The notes: a model not told the origin generated them from the letters alone. A stretch of 64,000 nt of DNA from Pacificimonas flava (GCF_000342165.1 NZ_AMRV01000004.1:124001-188000), one strand, 5' to 3'. Shown: positions 44,130 through 53,138, counted from the stretch's first letter. Made by a program: numbers and translations.

Positions 44130-45629
44130 TTAGCCGCGCCAGAAGCGCGGCATGAACAGGATCAGGACCGTAAACAGTTCCAGCCGGCCCAGCAGCATGG
44201 CGAAGCACAGCACCCACTTTGCCGCGGCCGGCAAGGTCGAGAAATTGCCGGCAGGACCGATGGTGTCGCCAAGGCCGGGTCCGACATTGGCAAGCGCCGT
44301 GACCGCCGCGCTGGCGCTGGTCAGGAAATCGAGATCCATTGCCATCAGCGCGATGGTGATGAGCGAATAGCAGACGAAGAAGATCGCGAAGAACACGATC
44401 ACCGACGCCACCACGTCGTTACCGAGTGGTTTGTCGTTATAGCTACGCGGAAACACGCCCCGCGGATAGAGCAGACTGCGGAAATGGCTGCGCAGAAGCA
44501 GGATCAGCACCTGGAACCGGAAAATCTTGATGCCGCCGGACGTGGAGCCGGTACAGCCGCCCATGAAGGTCAGGCCGAAAAATGCGCCCACCGCGACGCC
44601 GCCCCAGGTGGAATAGTCCGCCGTTGCATAGCCCGTCGTCGTCACTACGGACACGACGGAGAAGGCGGCATTGCGAAACGCGGCCTCGACGCCGTACTGA
44701 TCCGTTATCAGCAGATAAAGCGCAACTCCGGTCGCTGCGAGACCCAGGAAGACCAGAAAGGCGCGAACCTGACTGTCCCACAGCGCACTGCGCTCACCGG
44801 CCATAAAGCGGACGTAAAGGACGAACGGAATGCCGCCCGCCAGCATGAAAAGCGTCGCGATCCATTGTATGCCATTGTCTTCCCATGCTCCGAAGGACTG
44901 GTCGGACGTTGAGAAGCCGCCCGTCGAGAGCGTGGTGAGTGCATGCGCGACAGCCTCGAAGGGCGTCATGCCGGCCAGCCAGTAGCAGGTGCCGGCAAGG
45001 ATGGTCAGTCCGAGATAGACCATGGCGACGGCCATGGCGATTTGGCGCACCTTGGGCATGACCTTTTCCGACCGATCGGAGGATTCGGTGCGGAAGAGCT
45101 GCATGCCGCCGATACCCAGTGTCGGAAGCACCGCGATTGCGACTCCGATGATGCCGATGCCGCCGGCCCACTGCAAAATGGCGCGCCAGAGCAAAAAGCC
45201 GGGCGGCGCCTCGTTCAGATTGCCGATGACCGTGGAGCCCGTGGTCGTCAGGCCGGACATGGATTCGAAAAAGGCGTTTGTGACGCTGCCGCTGGTCAGT
45301 CCGAAATCGGAAAAGAAAAACGGCAGAGCGCCGATCATCGCGACCATCATCCACGATAGAGGCGTCAGCAGGAACGCCTGGCGAATGGTGAGACCGCTTT
45401 TCAGGCTGCCCCGGCCGCTGCGGCGCATGATGAAGCCCAGGACGAAGGCTAGCGCAGCGGCCATGGCAAAGGCGCGCCAATCGTCGTTGCTGGCGTACAT
45501 GTCGACAAACATGGGAAAGAGCATGAGACCGCTGACCGCAATCAGGACCTGACCGACCAAATAGGCAACCGGCAATATTCCCCTGCCGGCCAGCGAGGGC
45601 GGCTTGGCATTGGCGTTGATCGTGCTCAC
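44130..45629 (-). CDS. trkH: Trk-type potassium uptake membrane subunit
   Basis: This is a 499-residue inner-membrane K+ channel-like subunit built from four M1-P-M2 repeats. Selectivity-filter Gly-containing segments are visible as SGLTTTGSTV, STGGFST, TTTGYATADY and NVGPGLGD. Near the C-terminus GRLELFTVLILFMPRFWRG is typical. The start is GTG 45629, overlapping the trkA TGA by 4 bases (GTGA). With TrkA it forms the constitutive K+ uptake system. Confidence 0.94.
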   Translation of the reverse strand: MSTINANAKPPSLAGRGILPVAYLVGQVLIAVSGLMLFPMFVDMYASNDDWRAFAMAAALAFVLGFIMRRSGRGSLKSGLTIRQAFLLTPLSWMMVAMIGALPFFFSDFGLTSGSVTNAFFESMSGLTTTGSTVIGNLNEAPPGFLLWRAILQWAGGIGIIGVAIAVLPTLGIGGMQLFRTESSDRSEKVMPKVRQIAMAVAMVYLGLTILAGTCYWLAGMTPFEAVAHALTTLSTGGFSTSDQSFGAWEDNGIQWIATLFMLAGGIPFVLYVRFMAGERSALWDSQVRAFLVFLGLAATGVALYLLITDQYGVEAAFRNAAFSVVSVVTTTGYATADYSTWGGVAVGAFFGLTFMGGCTGSTSGGIKIFRFQVLILLLRSHFRSLLYPRGVFPRSYNDKPLGNDVVASVIVFFAIFFVCYSLITIALMAMDLDFLTSASAAVTALANVGPGLGDTIGPAGNFSTLPAAAKWVLCFAMLLGRLELFTVLILFMPRFWRG

Positions 45630-47008
45630 TGGAACAGGCGCCGCTTTTCGCCCAGCAGGATCTCCAGCGCCTGTATGGCATCGTAAGTGACCACCGCGAT
45701 GATGTGGTCGCCGGTCTCGAACCGGGTATCGTCGCCCGGCATGATGATCTCCTCCCCGCGAATGGCGAGACCGATCCGCACCCCGTCCGGTATGGAGACC
45801 TCTCCCAGGGGGCGCGCGGCAAGCGGAGAATTTTCGCCAAGCACGAACTCGATCACCTCGCCAAAATCCTCCGCAATGGTATGCAGAGCGGAAATGGCGC
45901 CAGCGCGTACGTGCCGCAGAACCGTCGAGATCGTCACCGAACTGGGGCTGACGACGGTATAGAGGCCGAGCGTCGGCAGAAGCGGCTGATAGGCTTTCTT
46001 GTTGACCAGCGTGATTGCGCGGGTGCAGCCTGCGCGCTTGGCGAGCACGGAGGCAAAGATATTCGTCTCGTCGTCATTCGTGACCGCGATGACGGTCTCC
46101 GCCGCCCCGATCTGCGCATCCTCCAGCACCTGTCCCTCCAGGGCATCGCCTTGCAGCACGATGGCCTCGTTTCCGAGTTCGCGCGCCACATATTCGGCGC
46201 GCTTGATGTCATGCTCGATCAGGTGGATGCCGACACCGGAGGAGTCCGCGATCAGCAGCCGTGCAAGATGGAGACCCACATTGCCGCCGCCGACGATGAC
46301 GACGCGCCGTGCCTCACGCTCGCTGTGCCCGAAGCATTTCAGGATATCCTCGGTGTTTTCCGTGGGCGCTGCCAAATAGACATCGTCGTCCCGCTGAACG
46401 ACATCCTTCATGCCGGGAAAGAATGGACGGCCCTCTCGAAAAACGACAAGAATGGTGGCGCTTGCCAACTCGCTATGCCCGCACAGATCGAGATAGCGCT
46501 CTCCCAGCAGCCGACAGGCCGCGTCGCAGTGGATGCCCGTCAGCTGGATCCGCCCGCCCGCCAGGATCTGCATGTCGAATGCACCGGGCGTGCGTAGCCG
46601 CCGCGCAATGGCGCCTGCGATTTCCAGTTCCGGGGCGATGATCTCGTCGATGGGCAGATGCTCTGCGGCGTAGAGGCCCTGCCGCGCAGGGGCGATATAA
46701 CCGGCATGGCGCAAACGAGCGATACGCCGCTTCACTCCGAACAGCGAATAGGCCATCTGACAGGCCACCATGTTGACCTCGTCGGAGCGCGTGACCGCAA
46801 TCAGGATATCGGCGTCGTCCGCGCCCGCCCGCTCCAGAATGCGCGGATAGGATGCATGGCCCAGAACGCCGCGAACGTCATGACCCTCGTCTATGCGGCG
46901 AACCGCATCCTCATCCTGGTCGATGACGGTAACGTGCATTCCTTCGCGCGCGAGTTGGCGCGCTATGGTCGATCCGACCTGTCCGGCACCGCAGATAACG
47001 ATCTTCAA
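45626..47008 (-). CDS. trkA: Trk potassium uptake regulatory subunit
   Basis: This is a 460-residue cytosolic subunit with two RCK/KTN halves, each a Rossmann NAD-binding domain plus a TrkA-C domain. The motifs are KIVICGAGQVGSTIARQLA (first) and RVVIVGGGNVGLHLARLL (second). I place the start at TTG 47008 because AAGGGGGC lies about 4-7 bases upstream and the protein then begins directly with MKIVICGAG; an extension to 47026 adds six residues. First gene of the trkA-trkH pair. A stable hairpin (47028-47049) sits just before its ribosome site. Confidence 0.94.
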   Translation of the reverse strand: MKIVICGAGQVGSTIARQLAREGMHVTVIDQDEDAVRRIDEGHDVRGVLGHASYPRILERAGADDADILIAVTRSDEVNMVACQMAYSLFGVKRRIARLRHAGYIAPARQGLYAAEHLPIDEIIAPELEIAGAIARRLRTPGAFDMQILAGGRIQLTGIHCDAACRLLGERYLDLCGHSELASATILVVFREGRPFFPGMKDVVQRDDDVYLAAPTENTEDILKCFGHSEREARRVVIVGGGNVGLHLARLLIADSSGVGIHLIEHDIKRAEYVARELGNEAIVLQGDALEGQVLEDAQIGAAETVIAVTNDDETNIFASVLAKRAGCTRAITLVNKKAYQPLLPTLGLYTVVSPSSVTISTVLRHVRAGAISALHTIAEDFGEVIEFVLGENSPLAARPLGEVSIPDGVRIGLAIRGEEIIMPGDDTRFETGDHIIAVVTYDAIQALEILLGEKRRLFQ

Positions 47009-47027
47009 GGATTGCCCCCTTCGCACA

Positions 47028-47049
47028 GGACGCCGTTCGGGCGGCGTCC
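47028..47049. terminator. Stable hairpin upstream of trkA
   Basis: GGACGCCG (47028-47035) pairs with CGGCGTCC (47042-47049) around a 6-base loop TTCGGG. It lies just upstream of the trkA ribosome site. It could end transcription from the lipoprotein gene at 47162 or structure the trkA leader. No T run follows on the minus strand. Confidence 0.4.
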
Positions 47050-47161
47050 CGCAATGAACGGCTCATGTTACGCGCAGGAGCAAAGGCGCGTTCCGCGTCG
47101 CGGTCAAGCCGTGGGGTTCGGAAGCGCTATGGCAGCCGTATTTCCGGCTTTTGGGGGCTCG

Positions 47162-47911
47162 CTATTCCGGGTGAGCGCGCGGGCGCGGTCCACCGCGCGT
47201 TATCCGGGGTGTGGGGCGCCGAACCTCTATAGAGGAACGACGGGTCTCCGCTGCGCGCGGCCGCGGCTGCACTGCTGGGCGAACGGTGCGTGTGGGGGCG
47301 CGGGCTCGCTCGCTCGCCCGATCAGAACCGCCGCGGCCGCGCCAATTCCGGTCACGGTCCCCCCGGTCGATCCGGCTTCGGCCGCCGGTCCACCGATCGC
47401 CGTCACGGCGGTTTCCGTCCCATCTGCTCCGGTCGCCATCGCGGTCCCGGTCACGACGGTTCCAGCGATCATCGCGATCGCGCCGGTCCTCCCAACGGTC
47501 GCGGCGCTCATGCCCGCGCCGCTCCAGCGCATCGAGCCGGCGATCGTACCGATCGAGGCGAACATCGCGGTGCGCGGCGCGCCAGCGCTGATATTGCGCC
47601 TGCCGCGCCAGCCAATAACGCTGATGCCGGCTGTTCCACCCGTGGCGCGTGCCGCGCCGATCGTAAACATAGGTGCCGTAGCCGGGATAATAGAGATTGT
47701 CGTACCAGCCATAATAGACCGGAATACCGGCACGCGCGGCCGCGCTGTAACCGCTGCCGCGACCGTAGCCGTCATAATAGGGGTCGTAATATCCGCCGGA
47801 ACTGTAGCCGATTGACGTGCTGCCATAGCCATAGTCGCCAAGAGAGCACGCGCCCAGAAGCAATGCGCCCGCGCCGATCAGGGCAGGCCGTACGATCCGT
47901 TTGATGGACAT
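47162..47911 (-). CDS. Arg/Asp-rich lipoprotein of unknown function
   Basis: This is a 249-residue protein. The N-terminus is a clear lipoprotein signal (ALIGAGALLLGAC, lipobox LGAC near residue 22). Residues 25-75 are Tyr/Gly-rich (YGYGSTSIGYSSGGYYDPYYDGYG; only part quoted here). The rest is extraordinarily rich in Arg and Asp, with DR/RDR-type repeats around residues 115-200, and a basic Pro/Arg tail. GGAGGGACACC precedes the ATG. The composition suggests an extended, highly charged tether at the cell envelope that binds anionic polymers, but that is inference. Tyr/Gly-rich lipoproteins with basic tails occur in sphingomonads. The opposite strand shows long GC-driven open frames, which I reject. 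Confidence 0.7.
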   Translation of the reverse strand: MSIKRIVRPALIGAGALLLGACSLGDYGYGSTSIGYSSGGYYDPYYDGYGRGSGYSAAARAGIPVYYGWYDNLYYPGYGTYVYDRRGTRHGWNSRHQRYWLARQAQYQRWRAAHRDVRLDRYDRRLDALERRGHERRDRWEDRRDRDDRWNRRDRDRDGDRSRWDGNRRDGDRWTGGRSRIDRGDRDRNWRGRGGSDRASERARAPTRTVRPAVQPRPRAAETRRSSIEVRRPTPRITRGGPRPRAHPE

Positions 47912-48051
47912 TGGTGTCCCTCCTCAGATGTGTCCCCAGCCTGTTTGGGAGTAGCAGGCGGCCATTGAACCGCTGCTGAACCGTGCCGGGCGGGCGGAAC
48001 CGGATGGACGTCGCGATAGCGCGTGGCAGAGGAGGAAACGGGAGAGACTGC

Positions 48052-48092
48052 GGGGCCGGGTTGTCCGCGATATTCACGCGGCGCCCGGCCCC
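48052..48092. terminator. Large hairpin downstream of the SWIB gene
   Basis: GGGGCCGGG (48052-48060) pairs with CCCGGCCCC (48084-48092), with an inner CCGCG/CGCGG stem (48065-48069 and 48077-48081). It lies just past the SWIB stop on the minus strand. There is no T run, so its terminator role is inferred from position and stability. Confidence 0.5.
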
Positions 48093-48130
48093 GGCAGGAA
48101 GAAAGGCGCGCGGAACTGCGCCTCGACAGG

Positions 48131-48388
48131 TTACGCCTTGGAAAGGTGCGGCGAGATCAGCTTGTTCATTTCGAACATGGTCACCTTGTCCTTGCCGAAA
48201 ATCGGCTTCAGCTTGGCATCAGCCATGATCTCGCGCTTGTTTTCCGGGTTCTGCAGATCGTTCCTCTTGATATAGTCCCACATGCCGCTGACCACCTCTG
48301 CGCGCGTCATCGTCGACTTGCCGGTCACCGCCGCCAGCTCAGGCGACAGGGTCATCGGCTGCTGCAGGGCATTGTTGGATTTCGCCAC
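48131..48388 (-). CDS. SWIB/MDM2-domain protein
   Basis: This is an 85-residue protein that is essentially one SWIB (BAF60b) domain: MTLSPELAAVTGKSTMTRAEVVSGMWDYIKRNDLQNP and REIMADAKLKPIFGKDKVTMFEMNKLISPHL are the conserved halves (quoted in parts). Bacterial SWIB proteins, known from Chlamydia and many alphaproteobacteria, have been proposed to affect DNA topology, but their role is not settled. The start is GTG 48388 with GGAGACG upstream. It diverges from the threonine-synthase-like gene. Confidence 0.9.
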   Translation of the reverse strand: MAKSNNALQQPMTLSPELAAVTGKSTMTRAEVVSGMWDYIKRNDLQNPENKREIMADAKLKPIFGKDKVTMFEMNKLISPHLSKA

Positions 48389-48453
48389 TTTTACGTCTCC
48401 GAGAAAAGGGACGCGCGGTTCGAAGCTCAGATTCGCATCGCTCCGTATGCCGC

Positions 48454-48477
48454 GCGCCGGTTGTAATTGCGCCGGTT
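48454..48477. repeat. Tandem direct repeat in the SWIB/threonine-synthase divergent region
   Basis: GCGCCGGTT occurs at 48454-48462 and again at 48469-48477, with 15-base periodicity. The interval between the two divergent starts is about 214 bases. This spacing is about one and a half helical turns. It may be an operator pair or coincidence. Confidence 0.25.
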
Positions 48478-48602
48478 AGAACGGGGATTGGGAGGGCGGT
48501 CAATCGAAAAGGCGGCGGATGCCCGGGCTTTGGCGACGGGGAGAACGAAAATTTCGCAAGCCGGCGTGACGAAGCGCCGACGGTTGCGTTAGTGGGGCCT
48601 GC

Positions 48603-49871
48603 ATGACTGCAGAATCCGCACCCTTCGCCGCCCCGATCTCCACCGACGAGCATCCGACATTTGTTACTCATCTGGAATGTAGCTGGACGGGCAAGCGCTA
48701 CGAGGCTGGCCGCGTGCACGGCTTGTCCGAAGCCGGCAGGCCCCTTCTTGTGCGCTACGACCTCGACGGCGTCGCGGCGAGCCTGAGCAAGGGCGAAGTG
48801 ATCGCACGAGGCGCCGGCATGTGGGCCTGGCGCGAAATGCTGCCGGTCACGCAGACCGGGAACGTCGTCAGCTTGGGGGAGGTGGCAACGCCGCTCGTAC
48901 CGCTCCCCCGCCTCGGCGCGCGCCACGGCGCCGCCGCTCCTGTCGCCAAGGACGAGGGGCGTCTGCCGACCGGCAGCTTCAAGGCGCGCGGTCTCGGCAT
49001 GGCCGTATCCATGGCGCGCGAGCTTGGTATTACGCGGATCGCGATGCCGACGAATGGCAATGCCGGCGCCGCGCTCGCTGCCTACGGAGCGGCGGCCGGT
49101 ATGGAGACATATGTCTTCTGCCCAGAGGATACGCCGGAGGTGAACGTGCGCGAGATTGCACTGCAGGGTGCGAAGGTCTGGCGCGTCAATGGCCTTATCG
49201 GTGACTGCGGCAAGATCGTCGGCGAGGGCAAGGAACATATGGGCTGGTTCGACATGTCCACGCTGAAGGAGCCCTACCGGATCGAGGGGAAGAAGACGAT
49301 GGGGCTGGAACTGCTGGCGCAGCTTGGCTGGGAGGTGCCCGACGTCATCTTCTATCCGACGGGCGGCGGCACGGGTCTGATCGGCATGTGGAAAGCCTTT
49401 GCCGAACTGGAGGCGATGGGCTGGATCGGCAGTGAACGCCCGCGCATGGTGGCCGTGCAGGCCTCGGGCTGCGCGCCGATGGTGCGCGCCTGGGAGAAGG
49501 GGGAGCGGACAGCGGAACCCTGGAAGGATGCACACACCGTCGCGGCCGGCATCCGCGTTCCCGGCGCCGTCGGCGATTTCCTGATCCTCGACGCGGTTCG
49601 CGAAAGCGGCGGATTTGCGATTGCCGTCGACGATGCGGACATCATGGCGATGCGCGACCGCGTTGCGACGGAGGACGGTCTGCTTCTCTGTCCGGAAGGT
49701 GCGGCAACGGCAGCGGCATGGGAACAGTCTCTGGCCGAGGGGCGCATCGCCAAAGACGATCGCTGCATCCTGTTCAATTGCGCGACCGGTCTCAAATATC
49801 CGATGCCGCCGGCGGAGCGGGCGCTCGATCGTCATAAGCCCATCGACTGGGACGATATCGCAGCGGGCTAA
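48603..49871 (+). CDS. Threonine-synthase-like PLP enzyme
   Basis: This is a 422-residue fold-type II PLP enzyme. An N-terminal zinc-ribbon-like segment (HLECSWTGKRYEAG) is reduced to one Cys. The PLP lysine lies in RLPTGSFKARG, the Asn-containing motif in MPTNGNAGAALAAY, and the phosphate loop in PTGGGTGLIGMW. The pattern is that of archaeal/plant-type threonine synthases (ThrC-like) that convert O-phosphohomoserine to threonine; related ammonia-lyases or desulfhydrases are possible. hom lies 24 kb away. Since many alphaproteobacteria carry a separate fungal-type thrC, this may be a paralogue. Confidence 0.85.
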   Translation: MTAESAPFAAPISTDEHPTFVTHLECSWTGKRYEAGRVHGLSEAGRPLLVRYDLDGVAASLSKGEVIARGAGMWAWREMLPVTQTGNVVSLGEVATPLVPLPRLGARHGAAAPVAKDEGRLPTGSFKARGLGMAVSMARELGITRIAMPTNGNAGAALAAYGAAAGMETYVFCPEDTPEVNVREIALQGAKVWRVNGLIGDCGKIVGEGKEHMGWFDMSTLKEPYRIEGKKTMGLELLAQLGWEVPDVIFYPTGGGTGLIGMWKAFAELEAMGWIGSERPRMVAVQASGCAPMVRAWEKGERTAEPWKDAHTVAAGIRVPGAVGDFLILDAVRESGGFAIAVDDADIMAMRDRVATEDGLLLCPEGAATAAAWEQSLAEGRIAKDDRCILFNCATGLKYPMPPAERALDRHKPIDWDDIAAG

Positions 49872-49939
49872 CATCCGTCGCAACTCTGCGCGCATCCGGC
49901 CGTTGTTCGGGAAATCTTTTCGGAAGGAGACGATCCCCA

Positions 49940-50368
49940 ATGACGGTCAATACCGGCAGCGCACGCTATGAAGGCCTCGGCAAGGCGGGAAAGGGGCATG
50001 TTTCGACCGGCTCCGGCGCGCTCGACAACCAGCCATACGGGTTCAAGACCCGGTTCGAGGACGCGCCCGGCACCAATCCGGAGGAACTGATCGGGGCGGC
50101 CCATGCCTCCTGCTTCACCATGGCGCTGTCCTTCGCGCTGGCAAAAGAAGGGTTCGAGGACGGTCAAATCGATACCGAGGCGAAGGTGACGCTGGAGAAG
50201 GACGGAGACGGCTTCAAGGTTTCCCGTTCCGACCTCAAGACCACTGCGCGCGTGGAGGGCATATCGGAGGAGCAGTTCGGCAAGATCGCCGACGGCGCGA
50301 AGACGAATTGCCCGATTTCGAAGCTGCTGAACGCAGAGATCACGCTCGACTGGTCGCTGCAGGGCTGA
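49940..50368 (+). CDS. OsmC-family peroxiredoxin
   Basis: This is a 142-residue thiol peroxidase of the OsmC/Ohr fold. The reactive cysteines are in GAAHASCFTMALSF and TNCPISKLLNAEI, the canonical positions. The N-terminal SARYEGLGKAGKGHVSTGSG marks the OsmC branch, as opposed to Ohr. Expected to detoxify organic hydroperoxides and persulfides. GGAAGGAGACGATCCCA precedes ATG 49940. A GST gene follows 5 bases later, likely co-transcribed as an oxidative-stress pair. Confidence 0.92.
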   Translation: MTVNTGSARYEGLGKAGKGHVSTGSGALDNQPYGFKTRFEDAPGTNPEELIGAAHASCFTMALSFALAKEGFEDGQIDTEAKVTLEKDGDGFKVSRSDLKTTARVEGISEEQFGKIADGAKTNCPISKLLNAEITLDWSLQG

Positions 50369-50373
50369 GCCGC

Positions 50374-51075
50374 ATGTCCTACGATCTCTGGTATTGGGCG
50401 GGCCTGCCGGGGCGCGGCGAGTTCGTTCGCATTGCCCTGGAGGCGGGCGGCATTCCCTATCGGGAGCGCGGCCGCGAAGAGGGGACGGATGTCGCCGAGC
50501 AGTTGGAGCGCTACGACAGCACCCCTCCCTATGCGCCGCCCTGGCTCGACACCGGAGAGCTGGTGCTGGCGCAGACGGCGAACATTCTCCTCTACCTCGG
50601 CGACCGGCATGGTCTGGCGCCGAAGGACGCCAAGGGGAAATTGTGGGTAAACCAGCTGCAGCTGACCATAATGGACATGGTTGCAGAGGCACACGACACC
50701 CATCACCCGATTGCCGATGGCGCCTATTATGAAGAGCAGAAGGAGGCAGCGAAGCAGGCGGCGGAGCAATTTCGCGGCGAACGCATGCCGAAATTCTTTC
50801 GCCACTTCGCGAAGACGCTGAACGGAGAACGGAAGTTCTTCGCGGGTGAGGCGTGGAGCTATGCCGATACGAGCTTCTACGTCCTGATGAGCGGTCTCGA
50901 GTTCGCCTTTCCCCAGAGAATGGCGACGTTGCGGCCGGAATATCGCTCCCTGTTCGAACATCGGGATCGTGTCGGGGAATTGCCGGAACTGCAGGATTAC
51001 CTGGCGTCCGACCGGTGCCTGCCATTCGAGAACGGCCTGTTCCGGCATTATGAAGAGTTGGACGCTTCGGCCTGA
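50374..51075 (+). CDS. Glutathione S-transferase
   Basis: This is a 233-residue cytosolic GST. The N-terminal thioredoxin-like domain begins SYDLWYWAGLPGRGEFVRIALEAGG, with the sigma/mu-like active-site Tyr near residue 7 and the ETANILLYLG-type glutathione segment seen as LAQTANILLYLGDRHGL. The all-helical C-terminal domain includes YADTSFYVLMSGLEFAFP. ATG 50374 lies 5 bases after the osmC-type gene. Substrate unknown. Confidence 0.9.
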   Translation: MSYDLWYWAGLPGRGEFVRIALEAGGIPYRERGREEGTDVAEQLERYDSTPPYAPPWLDTGELVLAQTANILLYLGDRHGLAPKDAKGKLWVNQLQLTIMDMVAEAHDTHHPIADGAYYEEQKEAAKQAAEQFRGERMPKFFRHFAKTLNGERKFFAGEAWSYADTSFYVLMSGLEFAFPQRMATLRPEYRSLFEHRDRVGELPELQDYLASDRCLPFENGLFRHYEELDASA

Positions 51076-51093
51076 GCAAGGCGCCGCGGGGGC

Positions 51094-51891
51094 TCAGCAT
51101 CGGTCGATCAGCGACCGCGCTGCGGCGGGATTTCGGACCTTGGCGCCGGCGATGAAGAACAGGAAGACGTCGCGTCCGTCCTTCAGACGCGGCTGTTTGG
51201 TCGCCGCGTAGTGCAATCCTTCGGGCGCGTGACCGTCTCGCCATGACCCCGCAATTCGCGCCCATTCGTCGAGTTCCGCTGCAGGATAGCCGGTCTCCTC
51301 ATCCTCCCGGCTTTGCATCAGGCGGGCGTAGACGAAGTCCGATGTCAGGTCGGCGATCTGCGGATATTCGGCATGATCCGCCAGGACGATGGCGACGCCG
51401 GCATGGCGGGCCAGCTCAACAAAGGCGGTATCCGCGAAGCTGGCATGGCGAACCTCAAGGGCATGGCGAAGCGGCACGCTCTCCTGCTGCTTCGGCAGCA
51501 TATCCAGGAACGCTCCAATCTCGTCGGCGTCGAACCTCTTCGTCGGCGCAAGCTGCCAGAGGATCGGGCCCAGCTTCTCGCCAAGCTCTGTCAGGCCCTG
51601 AGCGCAAAACGTCTCTATTGCCTCCCCGGCCTCGGCGAGATTCTTCCGATTGGTTGCGTAGCGTGACGCCTTTACCGCGAACCGGAAGCCGGGCGGCGCC
51701 GCGTCGGCCCAGTTGGCGAAGCTTTGCGGCTTTTGCAGCCGGTAATAGGTGGCGTTGATCTCAAGGCCGGTAAGATGTTCCGCGGCATAGGCCAACTCGT
51801 CCTTCTGCCGCAGGCCGTCGGGATAGAAGGTGCCGCGCCACGGCTCGTAGGTCCAGCCGCCAATGCCGATATGGACTTTCCCGCGGGTCAT
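51094..51891 (-). CDS. DUF72-family protein
   Basis: This is a 265-residue TIM-barrel-like protein of DUF72 (COG1801), whose function is not established. Characteristic segments are IGIGGWTYEPWRGTFYP, TGLEINATYYRLQKPQSFANW, and LPLRHALEVRH-like text seen as VPLRHALEVRHASF, then YARLMQSRED near the end. ATG 51891 has GGGAGAAG directly upstream; the frame is open to 51957 but the better site fits 51891. It diverges from the NRAMP gene with about 40 bases between starts. Confidence 0.88.
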   Translation of the reverse strand: MTRGKVHIGIGGWTYEPWRGTFYPDGLRQKDELAYAAEHLTGLEINATYYRLQKPQSFANWADAAPPGFRFAVKASRYATNRKNLAEAGEAIETFCAQGLTELGEKLGPILWQLAPTKRFDADEIGAFLDMLPKQQESVPLRHALEVRHASFADTAFVELARHAGVAIVLADHAEYPQIADLTSDFVYARLMQSREDEETGYPAAELDEWARIAGSWRDGHAPEGLHYAATKQPRLKDGRDVFLFFIAGAKVRNPAAARSLIDRC

Positions 51892-51929
51892 CTTCTCCCT
51901 ACGCATCAGTGGGCGGTAAGGGGGCAGGG

Positions 51930-53138
51930 ATGAAACTGAAAATCGGTCCTGGCGCAATGGTCGCCGCGGCCTTTATCGGGCCGGGTACGGTGACCGCGTG
52001 CACGGTAGCGGGGGCGGAGTTCGGCTATGCGCTGCTGTGGGCGCTGCTGTTCGCGGTGCTGGCGACGATGGCGCTGCAGGAGATGGCGGCGCGGCTTGGC
52101 ACCGTCGCCGGTGCCGGTCTGGGGGAGGCGCTGCGCCGCGAACTGCGCGGAAATCGCCTCCGCTGGCCGCTGTTCGCCCTGATCGGCACGGCCCTCTATG
52201 CCGGCAATTCCGCCTATGAGGGCGGCAATCTGTCCGGCGCGGCGCTGGGGATCGAGGCGCTGGGCGGCGGCGAGGGAAGTTTCCGCGTTGCCGTCATGAC
52301 CATCGCTGGAGCGGCCGCGCTGCTGCTGGCGCTGGGAAGCTACCGGCTGCTGGAGCGGGCGCTGATCGCCCTCGTTCTGCTGATGGCCGCGGCGTTCCTG
52401 GCAGCGGGCATTGTGGTGGGGGTCGACATGCGGGCGCTGGTGACGGGCCTGTTCGTTCCCTCGGCACCCGGCGGCAGCGCGCTGACCGTCGTGGCGCTGG
52501 TCGGCACGACGGTCGTTCCCTACAACCTCTTTCTTCATGCCGCCGCTGCGAAGGCGCGCTGGCACCCGTCCGGCGATGTCGCTGCGGCACGCGGCGATAC
52601 GGTGCTGTCGGTCGGCCTTGGCGGGCTGATTTCGATCCTGATCGTCGCCACCGCCGCCGCCAGCCTGTTCGCCGAGGGGATGAGGGTGGAAGGCGCCGCC
52701 GACATGGCCGCGCAGCTGGCACCCCTCTTCGGCGATTTCGCGCCGATCCTGCTGGGCACCGGCCTGTTCGCCGCCGGGCTGACCAGCAGCATCACCGCGC
52801 CGCTGGCGACGGGATATGCAGTCGCCGAGGTGCTGGGCTGGCCGAGCGATGCGAAGGACCGCGGCGTTCGGCTGGTCGCCATCAGCGTCGTCGGGTTCGG
52901 AACCCTCGTCGCGCTGACCGGGGTGCGGCCGGTCGAGATCATCATAACGGCCCAGGTCGCCAACGGCCTGCTGTTGCCCATCATGGCCGCGTTCCTGCTG
53001 TTCGCCATGAACCGGCACGGCTTGCTCGGCAGTGCGGCGAACGACTGGTGGGCCAATGCACTGGGCCTGCTGGTGCTGATCGTGTCCACCGGGCTGGGTG
53101 CCCGCGCCGTGCTGGCGGCGACTGGCATTCTGGGCTGA
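51930..53138 (+). CDS. NRAMP-superfamily transporter, divergent metal site
   Basis: This is a 402-residue inner-membrane protein with about 11 helices. It is recognisably NRAMP-like: VAAAFIGPGTVTACTVAG in TM1, NSAYEGGNLSGAALG in TM3, and TVVPYNLFLHAAAAKARW in TM6. However, the DPGN motif of TM1 reads GPGT and the MPH of TM6 reads VPY, so the canonical metal-binding Asp, Asn and Met, and the TM6 His, are not conserved. Such members may carry a different ion or none of the usual Mn/Fe. ATG 51930 has AGGGGGCAGGG upstream. Its start region faces the DUF72 gene. Confidence 0.85.
   Translation: MKLKIGPGAMVAAAFIGPGTVTACTVAGAEFGYALLWALLFAVLATMALQEMAARLGTVAGAGLGEALRRELRGNRLRWPLFALIGTALYAGNSAYEGGNLSGAALGIEALGGGEGSFRVAVMTIAGAAALLLALGSYRLLERALIALVLLMAAAFLAAGIVVGVDMRALVTGLFVPSAPGGSALTVVALVGTTVVPYNLFLHAAAAKARWHPSGDVAAARGDTVLSVGLGGLISILIVATAAASLFAEGMRVEGAADMAAQLAPLFGDFAPILLGTGLFAAGLTSSITAPLATGYAVAEVLGWPSDAKDRGVRLVAISVVGFGTLVALTGVRPVEIIITAQVANGLLLPIMAAFLLFAMNRHGLLGSAANDWWANALGLLVLIVSTGLGARAVLAATGILG

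Noticed and set aside
47290-47904. Arg-rich plus-strand open frames opposite the Arg-rich lipoprotein
   Set aside because: They arise from the complement of Arg/Asp codons. The minus strand has a lipobox and a strong ribosome site.
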